From Mucilaginibacter sp. dw_454 (GTDB lineage: Bacteria > Bacteroidota > Bacteroidia > Sphingobacteriales > Sphingobacteriaceae): a stretch of DNA of 64,000 bases. Positions 42,205 through 49,024 of the stretch are shown in pieces. The position numbers and the translations under genes were made by a program. A model generated the notes under the pieces. The model was not told where the DNA came from and did no database searches. It saw only the letters and a program-made list of their open reading frames with translations. How positions within the stretch are numbered: position 1 is the first letter of the stretch; every line of letters begins with the position of its first letter. The stretch is taken from the NCBI RefSeq assembly GCF_018449775.1, contig NZ_JAAVVB010000005.1, forward strand, positions 1-64,000, read 5' to 3'.

Positions 42205-42434
42205 CAGTATAATTGGTTATAAATGTGGATGATATCCAACGGCTAAATGTCGGTAAAATAAACTAACCTGCCGCTGGGTGGCTTTCCGACTGCAAAGTAA
42301 AATAATTATTACGAAAACGATTTCCGGACTTATAGTAGTTAAATAGCACCCGATTTATAGAAAATTAAGACTTAATTTGATTATAAACTTAAGGTGTATA
42401 CCAATTTTGCTGTACACTTTGCCAATTACCCTGA

Positions 42435-44753
42435 ATGAAAAAATACACTTACATAGCCTTGTTGCTGGCAGCAGTTGGCATTTTGTACCAATGTACAACG
42501 CATAAGTTACTGGCTACGTCGCCCAACAACCCGCCAAAGGCTGATCCTAACGCTTCGCCGGTAGTGCCTGCGGCCGAATCTATTAGTAAAATGAAGCTAG
42601 AGCCAGGCATGGCGATAAAATTGATTGCTTCCGAGCCGCTGATAAGCACACCTGTTGCGATGACCTTCGACCGGTACAACCGCATCTGGGCTATAGAAAT
42701 GGAGGATTATATGCCCGATACCACCGGCCATGGCGAAAATGAGCCATTAGCCAAAGTGGTTGTCTTGACCGATAAGAACAGAGATGGCGTATACGATGAG
42801 CGTAAAGTAGTGATCGACTCATTGGTGATGCCGCGTGCCTTATGTTTGATCGAAGATGGTATTCTGATTGCAGAGCCGCCACGCCTGTATTACTATCAAT
42901 TGAATAACGACAAGGTGGTAAGGCGAACATTGGTTGATGCTAAATACACCGATGGCGGTAACGTAGAACACCAACCCAACGGCCTGTATCGCGCTTTGGA
43001 TAACTGGATCTATAACGCCAACTCAGACAAGCGCTACCGCAAACAAGGCGATAAATGGCTGATTGAAAGCGCGCACGAAAAGGGCCAGTGGGGCATTGCC
43101 CAGGACGATGAGGGCCGTATGTATGCCAATGATAACTCTACCAACCTGCAAGGCGACTATTTCCCGCCGAGCCTGGGTTTGACTAACAAGAATGAGCGCG
43201 GCGTGGCCGGTTTCAATGAACGCACCGTGGCCGATAACCGCACCTTTCCCATACGACCAACTACCGGGGTTAACCGTGGTTATATGAAAGGTGTTTTAGA
43301 TGATAGCTTGCGCCTGGTAAACTTTACTGCGGCTTGCGGACCGATGATCTATCGCGGTGGGCTATTTGGGCCTGACTACCAGATGAACGCCTTTGTGGCC
43401 GAACCTGCCGGCAACCTCATCAAACGTGATATACTGACGGAGAAAGGCAATGTAGTTAAGGGTAAAGAAGCCTATCTGCACCGTGAGTTTTTAGCGAGTG
43501 TGGATGAGCGCTTCCGACCGGTGAGTTTGTATGATGGCCCGGATGGCGCTTTGTATGTGGTGGACATGTACCGCGGCATTATCCAGCATAAAACCTATTT
43601 AACACCCTACCTGGCTGGCGAGATTGGCAAGCGTAACTTAACCAAGCCATTATCATGCGGCCGCTTGTATAAGATCTACCCGGCCGGCAAGAAGTTGGTG
43701 ACTGTTACCTTCCCCGATGATCCGATTAAGTTGGTAGCCCTGTTGGGAAACCCTAACGGCTATGTGCGCGACAAGGCGCAACAGATCCTGGTGGATACCA
43801 AGCCTCAGCAAGCGCTGCCTGCATTGCGCGAAGCGATCAAGTCTGACAACCCATTATTGGTAACGCATGCCTTATGGACGCTGGAGGGTTTCGGCGAGTT
43901 GAAGACAGAACAGGTGCTTGCTTTGCTGCAATCGGCTAATTGGAAGATCCGTATGCAGGCGTTAACGGCTTCGCCGCGCATCATCGACCAAAATAACTAT
44001 AGCCGCTTTACGCCTGTTCTGGCTCAAATGGTGGCTAATAGCGATACTGCTGCCGCGCCTTATGTGGGCTTTGTAACCAGCGTTATCCAGCGATATGACC
44101 GTAAGGCTGCCGATGGCGTCCTGTTCAGCCTGGCGCGTAAGTACCCTAAGAACATCTATGTAGCCGATGCTATTGTATCCAACCTTCAGGGCCGCGAAGA
44201 GGCATTTCAGAAAGAGATGCTGGCTGCCTTGCCTGATACTGCTTTGACCATTAACAAACGCATAGGCCGCGTAGTTGCCGCCATTGAGGATGCCAAGTTG
44301 AACAGCGACCCAGCTCTCATGGCCAAGTACTTCCCTCGTGGCGTGGCTATCTTTGGTACGGTTTGTAAGACCTGCCATGGGGTTGACGGTAACGGGGTTA
44401 CTGCATTGGCGCCGCCGCTGAATAAGTCGGAGATTGTGAATGGGGATAAGAGTGTGATGATCTCGATTGTGCTTAAGGGCCTGACCGGACCGGTTAAAAT
44501 CAATGGCCACCTGTATAAGGCACCTGAGATTAGCGGCGAGATGCCGGGCTTTGCAGATAATAAAGACTTTAGCGATGACGACCTGGCGCAGGTAATGAAC
44601 TTTGTGCGCCGCTCATGGCAGAACAAGGGTAGTAAGGTTAACGCGGTCGATGTGAAGAACCTGCGCGCCAAGCTGGCATCGCGCCAAAAGAACTATACCA
44701 TAGACGAGCTGCAGCAACCGGCTAAAGCTGATCCGAATGTGAAGACGAATTAG
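42435..44753 (+). CDS. Lipoprotein PVC-type heme-binding CxxCH protein (dehydrogenase-like propeller)
   Basis: A 772-residue lipoprotein: the signal ends in GILYQC with the lipobox Cys at 20. A beta-propeller of the membrane-bound dehydrogenase type (MTFDRYNRIWAIEMEDYMPD, DGALYVVDMYRGIIQHKTYL) follows, then HEAT-like helices (VALLGNPNGYVRDKAQQIL, about 430-600), and a C-terminal cytochrome c domain with the single heme motif CKTCH (C644, C647, H648) and likely ligand Met in GEMPGFAD. Proteins of this layout oxidise sugars or alcohols and pass electrons to the respiratory chain; the substrate is unknown. It is monocistronic, followed by a large repeat. Confidence 0.9.
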   Translation: MKKYTYIALLLAAVGILYQCTTHKLLATSPNNPPKADPNASPVVPAAESISKMKLEPGMAIKLIASEPLISTPVAMTFDRYNRIWAIEMEDYMPDTTGHGENEPLAKVVVLTDKNRDGVYDERKVVIDSLVMPRALCLIEDGILIAEPPRLYYYQLNNDKVVRRTLVDAKYTDGGNVEHQPNGLYRALDNWIYNANSDKRYRKQGDKWLIESAHEKGQWGIAQDDEGRMYANDNSTNLQGDYFPPSLGLTNKNERGVAGFNERTVADNRTFPIRPTTGVNRGYMKGVLDDSLRLVNFTAACGPMIYRGGLFGPDYQMNAFVAEPAGNLIKRDILTEKGNVVKGKEAYLHREFLASVDERFRPVSLYDGPDGALYVVDMYRGIIQHKTYLTPYLAGEIGKRNLTKPLSCGRLYKIYPAGKKLVTVTFPDDPIKLVALLGNPNGYVRDKAQQILVDTKPQQALPALREAIKSDNPLLVTHALWTLEGFGELKTEQVLALLQSANWKIRMQALTASPRIIDQNNYSRFTPVLAQMVANSDTAAAPYVGFVTSVIQRYDRKAADGVLFSLARKYPKNIYVADAIVSNLQGREEAFQKEMLAALPDTALTINKRIGRVVAAIEDAKLNSDPALMAKYFPRGVAIFGTVCKTCHGVDGNGVTALAPPLNKSEIVNGDKSVMISIVLKGLTGPVKINGHLYKAPEISGEMPGFADNKDFSDDDLAQVMNFVRRSWQNKGSKVNAVDVKNLRAKLASRQKNYTIDELQQPAKADPNVKTN

Positions 44754-44760
44754 GCGGCGG

Positions 44761-44933
44761 GGACTCACCCCGACTACTCCGCCTGTAGGCGGATGGGCGA
44801 CCCTCTCTTCGCCTTTGGCGGAAAGAGGGTAAGTTTAGCGAGGGTAAGCGTTTATCAATACAGAAGTTAATTAACCCTCTTTACCGCTTGCGGAAGAGAG
44901 GGTGGTCGAGCGAAGCAAAGACCGGGTGAGTCC
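44761..44933. repeat. GACTCACCC/CCCTCTTTCCGCC long palindrome, copy 1
   Basis: Begins GGACTCACCCC and ends GGGTGAGTCC; the inner parts ACCCTCTCTTCGCCTTTGG and GGAAGAGAGGGTGGTCGAGC are inverted copies. Its right end GGTCGAGCGAAGCAAAGACC is the reverse complement of the left end of the copy at 53341. The gap to the next gene is 555 bases. It also holds the GTTTCAC array and a CATTGCGAG palindrome; the last 100 bases before lctP show no clear promoter. Confidence 0.85.
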
Positions 44934-44951
44934 CCCGCCCGGGGCGCACTG

Positions 44952-45092
44952 TTTTGTTTCACGTGTGTGTGCAACAGATGAAACAAGTGAAACAAAAAAA
45001 TCCATTAATGTATTGATATATAGTGTTTTGCAAAAACAGAGTGAAACAAAATGAAACAGCATTTATGACTTTTAAGTCTTTTTTTGTTTCAC
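44952..45092. repeat. Four copies of TTTTGTTTCAC/GTGAAACAAAA
   Basis: Exact 11-base copies lie at 44952-44962 (+), 44987-44997 (-), 45041-45051 (-) and 45082-45092 (+), so the array reads forward, reverse, reverse, forward. Extra ATGAAACA units lie at 44979 and 45051. They occupy the region 220-360 bases upstream of the lctP start. They could be a regulator binding array or paired hairpins. Confidence 0.7.
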
Positions 45093-45112
45093 TAGGTTGT
45101 TCGCTATAGAAG

Positions 45113-45205
45113 CCGTCATTGCGGGGTAAGAGGTAATCTCTACACGATCGGTTAACGACATTATCCGCTGGCGCGCAGAGATTGCTTCGTACCTCGCAAT
45201 GACGT
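45113..45205. repeat. CATTGCGAG-family palindrome, copy 8
   Basis: Begins CCGTCATTGCGGGGTAAGAG and ends ATTGCTTCGTACCTCGCAAT-GACG. AGGTAATCTCTAC pairs loosely with GCAGAGATTGCTTC. It lies about 100 bases before the lctP start. Confidence 0.7.
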
Positions 45206-45308
45206 AATGGAGGTCTATAACAACGCACAAAGCATTTAAAAAACATTTAAATCACTATAAATGCGGTTATTCCCAACAATCCATTAAATTTATGTCAACC
45301 AATTATCA

Positions 45309-47063
45309 ATGACCTGGATCCAGCCTGTTAATCCATTACGTAACCTTACGCTCTCGGCATTGGTGGCGATGCTGCCGGTGCTGGTAATATTCTGGGCACT
45401 TATCATCAAAAAAACCAAAGGTTATAAGGCTAGTTTAATGGCTTGCGGGGCGGCGTTTATTATTGCCACCACGGTTTATGGCATGCCGGTTAAGCTGGCA
45501 GCATTATCGGTGTCCAACGGCGCTATCTATGGCTTTTTCCCCATCTGCTGGATCGTTATCAGTGCGGTATTTTTGTTTAATTTGACGGTTAAAAGCGGAA
45601 AGTTTGAGATCATCAAACATTCAATGGCGTCTATCACTGCCGACAGACGCCTGCAGGCTATGCTTATCGCTTTTTCGTTCGGCGCGTTTTTAGAAGGCAC
45701 CGCGGGCTTTGGTGCGCCGGTGGCCATTACCGCCGCTATGCTGGTTGGTTTAGAGTTCGACCCGATGTATGCAACCGGACTTTGTTTGGTGGCTAACACC
45801 GTACCTGTTGCATTTGGTTCGGTGGGGATACCTATTGCCGTAGCATCGCAAGTTTCGGGGCTTTCAGAAATGCAGATCTCGCAGATGATAGGCCGTACTT
45901 TGCCTTTACTTTCTTTTATAACGCCGTTGTACCTGGTGATGCTGATGTCGGGTTTTAAAAAGTCGATGGAAGTTTTGCCGGCCATCCTGGTATCAGGCGG
46001 GTCGTTCGCCATACTACAGTTTGTCACCTCAAATTTTGTTGGCCCGGCGCTGCCGGATATTATCGCCGGTATCGGGTCGATTATTTGTTTAGTGACATTC
46101 TTAAAATTCTGGAAACCCGCTACTATATGGCGCTTTGCCAATGAACGCTCGCCGCTAAGCATCGTACGAGATAGATATACTTTAAACCAGGTGGTTACGG
46201 CCTGGTCGCCTTTTCTGTTTTTAACGGTTGTCATCCTTACCTGGGGTTTGCCATCGGTAAAAGAATTTTTGAACGTACATGGGCAACTGCAATTTGCTTT
46301 CCCGGGCCTTAATAATACTATTGCCGACGCAAAAGGCATCCCTATCCCGCATATCTTCAAATTTAATTATCTCTCGGCAGCCGGTACCGCGGTTTTGCTG
46401 GCGGGACTAGTTGCAGTACCGGTAGTTGGCCTAACTTATCGGCAGGCGCTAACCGTTTTTGGCGACACGATGAACCAGCTCAAATTCCCCATCATCACCA
46501 TTATGTCGGTATTGAGCTTTGCCTATATCCTGAATGATTCGGGCATGACCACAACTATAGCATTGCTGCTGGCTAATACCGGCCCCTTATTCCCGTTCTT
46601 TGCGCCGATATTGGGCTGGCTTGGTGTTTTTATTACCGGGTCAGATACGGCATCCAATGCCTTATTTGCTAAACTACAATATGTCACCGCCACCAATATC
46701 CAGGTAGCGCCGGTAGTTACCGTGGCCGCCAATTGCTCGGGCGGGGTGGTTGGTAAAATGATCTCGCCGCAATCTATAGCCGTGGCTGCCGCAGCCGGCG
46801 GCTTGATAGGTAAAGAGTCGTCATTATTTAGGTTTACTATTAAACACAGCTTTATTTTACTGTTTTTTATCTGTTTGCTGGTTTTGGCGCAGGCTTATTT
46901 ATTTAAGTGGATCATCCCATCGCCACCGGCAAATAAAATAAATGGCGTAACTTTAAATTCGGGATTGCCCGGTTATGTTTGGTTGATTTTAACGGCAACA
47001 ATTATCGTCGTTTTTATCAGCCTGATCAAAATCGGCACCAATAAAACCCGGACTGAAAGCTAA
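45309..47063 (+). CDS. L-lactate/glycolate permease (LctP family)
   Basis: A 584-residue inner-membrane transporter of the LctP family (LldP, GlcA), proton symporters for lactate and glycolate. It has about 13-14 hydrophobic segments. Family landmarks are FGAFLEGTAGFGAPVAITAA (about 118-137), PVAFGSVGIPI and ITGSDTASNALFAKLQYVTA near 440-460. It starts a two-gene operon with a hydroxyacid dehydrogenase, whose ATG is 2 bases after this stop. The name lctP is not given as a symbol because the substrate could be lactate or glycolate. Confidence 0.94.
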   Translation: MTWIQPVNPLRNLTLSALVAMLPVLVIFWALIIKKTKGYKASLMACGAAFIIATTVYGMPVKLAALSVSNGAIYGFFPICWIVISAVFLFNLTVKSGKFEIIKHSMASITADRRLQAMLIAFSFGAFLEGTAGFGAPVAITAAMLVGLEFDPMYATGLCLVANTVPVAFGSVGIPIAVASQVSGLSEMQISQMIGRTLPLLSFITPLYLVMLMSGFKKSMEVLPAILVSGGSFAILQFVTSNFVGPALPDIIAGIGSIICLVTFLKFWKPATIWRFANERSPLSIVRDRYTLNQVVTAWSPFLFLTVVILTWGLPSVKEFLNVHGQLQFAFPGLNNTIADAKGIPIPHIFKFNYLSAAGTAVLLAGLVAVPVVGLTYRQALTVFGDTMNQLKFPIITIMSVLSFAYILNDSGMTTTIALLLANTGPLFPFFAPILGWLGVFITGSDTASNALFAKLQYVTATNIQVAPVVTVAANCSGGVVGKMISPQSIAVAAAAGGLIGKESSLFRFTIKHSFILLFFICLLVLAQAYLFKWIIPSPPANKINGVTLNSGLPGYVWLILTATIIVVFISLIKIGTNKTRTES

Positions 47064-47065
47064 AT

Positions 47066-48025
47066 ATGAAAATAGTAGTTCTTGATGGTTATACTTTAAA
47101 TCCCGGCGATCTTTCCTGGGATGCCTTAAATGTTTTAGGCGAGGTGACGGTACATGACCGCACGCCATACGATCAGATAGCTGCGCGATGTGCCGGCGCC
47201 CAGGTTGTCCTCACCAATAAAACTCCGCTGGATGAAGCAACGCTGGCGCAGTTGCCAGATTTGAAATATGTAGGCGTATTGGCAACGGGCTATAACATTG
47301 TGGATACTGCCTATTGCAAACAGCATGGTATTGTGGTGAGTAATGTACCGGGCTATGGTACCAACGCGGTGGCGCAATTTGTATTTGCTTTGCTGCTGGA
47401 GCTTTGCCTGCATGTGCAAAAACACAGCGATGCGGTGCTGGAGGGCAAATGGGTAAAATCAGTTGATTTTTGTTTTTGGGATTTTCCGCTCATTGAGCTG
47501 GCTGGTAAAACGCTGGGTATTATCGGCTTTGGCACTATCGGGCAAAAAGTAGCCGACATAGCCGCCGCGTTTGATATGCAGGTGATTGCGCACAGCCGCA
47601 CACAGACCGATCAATCGCATAGAAAAAACTTTAAATGGGTGGAGATGGATGAGTTGTTAAGCCAATCAGACATGATCAGCATTCATTGCCCGCTTACGCC
47701 CGAAACGCAGGGCTTGATCAACACCGAAAATCTTCGCAAAATGAAGCCATCGGCTTTTCTGATCAATACATCGCGCGGGCCAATTGTTAATGATGCCGAT
47801 CTGGCCCATGCTTTGAATAATGGCGTGATAGCAGGGGCAGGTATCGACGTACTATCCAAAGAACCACCACCGGCGGATAACCCCATCTTTAAAGCGAAGA
47901 ATTGCATCATTACGCCGCACATTGCCTGGGCGGCAAAAGAAGCCCGTGCGAGATTGATGGGTATCGTAACAGACAACTTAAAAGCTTTTATAGCGGGCCA
48001 GCCAACTAACGTTGTAAATAAATAA
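47066..48025 (+). CDS. D-2-hydroxyacid dehydrogenase (glyoxylate/hydroxypyruvate reductase-like)
   Basis: This NAD(P)H-dependent enzyme (319 residues) interconverts 2-oxoacids and D-2-hydroxyacids. The Rossmann motif is GIIGFGTIGQK (151-161), and the catalytic triad is R237 (NTSRGPI), E266 (SKEPPP) and H285 (TPHIAWAA). An Arg or Asp after the second strand is replaced by AHSRTQ, which is compatible with NADP. Closest in feel to hydroxypyruvate or glycerate dehydrogenases. It follows the LctP-type permease by 2 bases, so uptake and oxidation (or reduction) of the same hydroxyacid are likely. A glycerate kinase gene lies about 8 kb away. Confidence 0.93.
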   Translation: MKIVVLDGYTLNPGDLSWDALNVLGEVTVHDRTPYDQIAARCAGAQVVLTNKTPLDEATLAQLPDLKYVGVLATGYNIVDTAYCKQHGIVVSNVPGYGTNAVAQFVFALLLELCLHVQKHSDAVLEGKWVKSVDFCFWDFPLIELAGKTLGIIGFGTIGQKVADIAAAFDMQVIAHSRTQTDQSHRKNFKWVEMDELLSQSDMISIHCPLTPETQGLINTENLRKMKPSAFLINTSRGPIVNDADLAHALNNGVIAGAGIDVLSKEPPPADNPIFKAKNCIITPHIAWAAKEARARLMGIVTDNLKAFIAGQPTNVVNK

Positions 48026-48054
48026 ATTTCCTGAAACATATTAACTAACAGGGG

Positions 48055-48081
48055 GTTTACTTAGAAAGAAAATAAGTAAAC
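48055..48081 (+). promoter_or_regulatory. Inverted repeat GTTTACTTA...TAAGTAAAC directly before the DUF4142 gene
   Basis: GTTTACTTA (48055-48063) and TAAGTAAAC (48073-48081) are exact inverted copies with 9 bases between, ending 2 bases before the ATG. As DNA it may be an operator; as RNA it would place the start codon at the foot of a hairpin and could limit translation. Confidence 0.55.
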
Positions 48082-48083
48082 CT

Positions 48084-48665
48084 ATGAAAAAGTTAAGTTA
48101 TGTATTAATGGTAGCAGCAGCCGGAATGTTATTCCAGGCCTGCCACAGTACTACAAAAGACAGCACCGCCGAGGCAGATAGCGTAAACAAAGTAAAAGAC
48201 ACTACTACCACCGCAAAAACGGGTATTGCGGTTGTTGCAGATGATGCAAAATTTGCGGTTGACGCAGCCAACGGCGGTATGACCGAGATTGAGTTGAGTA
48301 AACTGGCTACTACAAAAGCAACTAATGCCGATCTGAAAAAATTTGCTGATATGATGATTATGGATCATAGCAAGGCCGGCGATGAGTTAATGGCTATAGC
48401 TAAAACCAAGAATATTACTTTGCCGGATTCGGTTAATACCGACTCTAAAAAAGCAATTGCTGATCTGTCTGCAAAAACAGGTGCCGATTTTGATAAAGCT
48501 TACACAGACAAAATGGTAGCCGACCATAAAGCTACCGTTGATATGTTTGAAAAAGCATCAAAAAACCTGAAAGATAGCGACTTAAAAGCCTTTGTTGATA
48601 AGACAATACCGACCATAAAGGGCCATTTGGACAACATCAATAAGATAAAAGCCGGCATGAAATAG
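48084..48665 (+). CDS. DUF4142 lipoprotein
   Basis: A 193-residue lipoprotein: MKKLSYVLMVAAAGMLFQAC ends in a lipobox with Cys at 20. After a Ser/Thr/Asp-rich linker, a DUF4142 helical domain follows (about 50-193), with FAVDAANGGMTEIELSKLAT, FADMMIMDHSKAGDELMAIA and KMVADHKATVDMFEKASKNL. The His residues in MDHSK and ADHKA are regular features of this ferritin-like family, whose function is not established but is linked to stress responses. It is on the same strand as the permease operon, after 58 bases, but the palindrome at its start suggests separate control. Confidence 0.92.
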   Translation: MKKLSYVLMVAAAGMLFQACHSTTKDSTAEADSVNKVKDTTTTAKTGIAVVADDAKFAVDAANGGMTEIELSKLATTKATNADLKKFADMMIMDHSKAGDELMAIAKTKNITLPDSVNTDSKKAIADLSAKTGADFDKAYTDKMVADHKATVDMFEKASKNLKDSDLKAFVDKTIPTIKGHLDNINKIKAGMK

Positions 48666-48864
48666 GCTAAAAGACAATGTTTTGTGAAAAAGCGTACGTT
48701 GAGGTTAAGGCCAAAATGTATGCTTTTTTTATTTTGGAGAAAATGATCCGAAACTTTGAGGATAACTATTTAAGTTTGAGTATTGATTGTTTGGCAGAAT
48801 AACATTTGGTAAAATGAAAAATAAATTATTTTAAAATTTATTCTAGTTAGTACATAGGATTATT

Positions 48865-48872
48865 TACCTTTG
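48865..48872 (+). promoter_or_regulatory. -7 box TACCTTTG
   Basis: A perfect TAnnTTTG in the 359-base gap after the DUF4142 gene. Transcription would start near 48880 and run to the hairpin terminator at 48940-48969. The -33 element is weak. Confidence 0.5.
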
Positions 48873-48879
48873 TGGTCTT

Positions 48880-48972
48880 GTTACAATCGGACTAAACCAA
48901 TTCGTTCTTTATGAGAATAATGAGATCAGTTAATTTTAGAAGGAGAAGTTTTAGCGGACTTCTCCTTTTTTT
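48880..48972 (+). ncRNA. Possible small RNA or leader transcript
   Basis: A promoter-like box (48865-48872) and a strong terminator (48940-48972) frame about 90 bases that belong to no annotated gene. No RNA family is recognised. The same stretch contains a 26-codon ORF (48911), so the transcript might instead be a small mRNA. Confidence 0.35.
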
Positions 48973-48991
48973 AACACTCATGTTTTCTTAG
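48911..48991 (+). CDS. Possible 26-residue hydrophobic small protein
   Basis: The frame ATG AGA ATA ATG AGA to TAG encodes MRIMRSVNFRRRSFSG followed by LLLFLTLMFS, a basic head and a hydrophobic tail like a signal or membrane peptide. The terminator hairpin lies inside the frame, which argues against efficient translation of the tail. It could be a remnant of a secreted protein gene, a leader peptide or chance. Confidence 0.25.
   Translation: MRIMRSVNFRRRSFSGLLLFLTLMFS
48940..48972 (+). terminator. Rho-independent terminator
   Basis: AAGGAGAAGT (48940-48949) pairs perfectly with ACTTCTCCTT (48958-48967) around an 8-base loop, and a run of seven T follows. It serves the putative small transcript at 48880; the DUF4142 stop codon is 275 bases upstream. 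Confidence 0.85.
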
Positions 48992-49024
48992 CGACTTTAA
49001 AGGCCAACCCCCACCCACTTTCTT

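Noticed and set aside
43962..44510. 182-codon minus-strand frame within the cytochrome lipoprotein gene
   Set aside because: It lies opposite the HEAT and heme region of a convincing gene and has no family motif.
45527..46360. 277-codon frame on the minus strand inside the LctP-type gene
   Set aside because: It is antisense to a clear permease, has low-complexity content and no start context.
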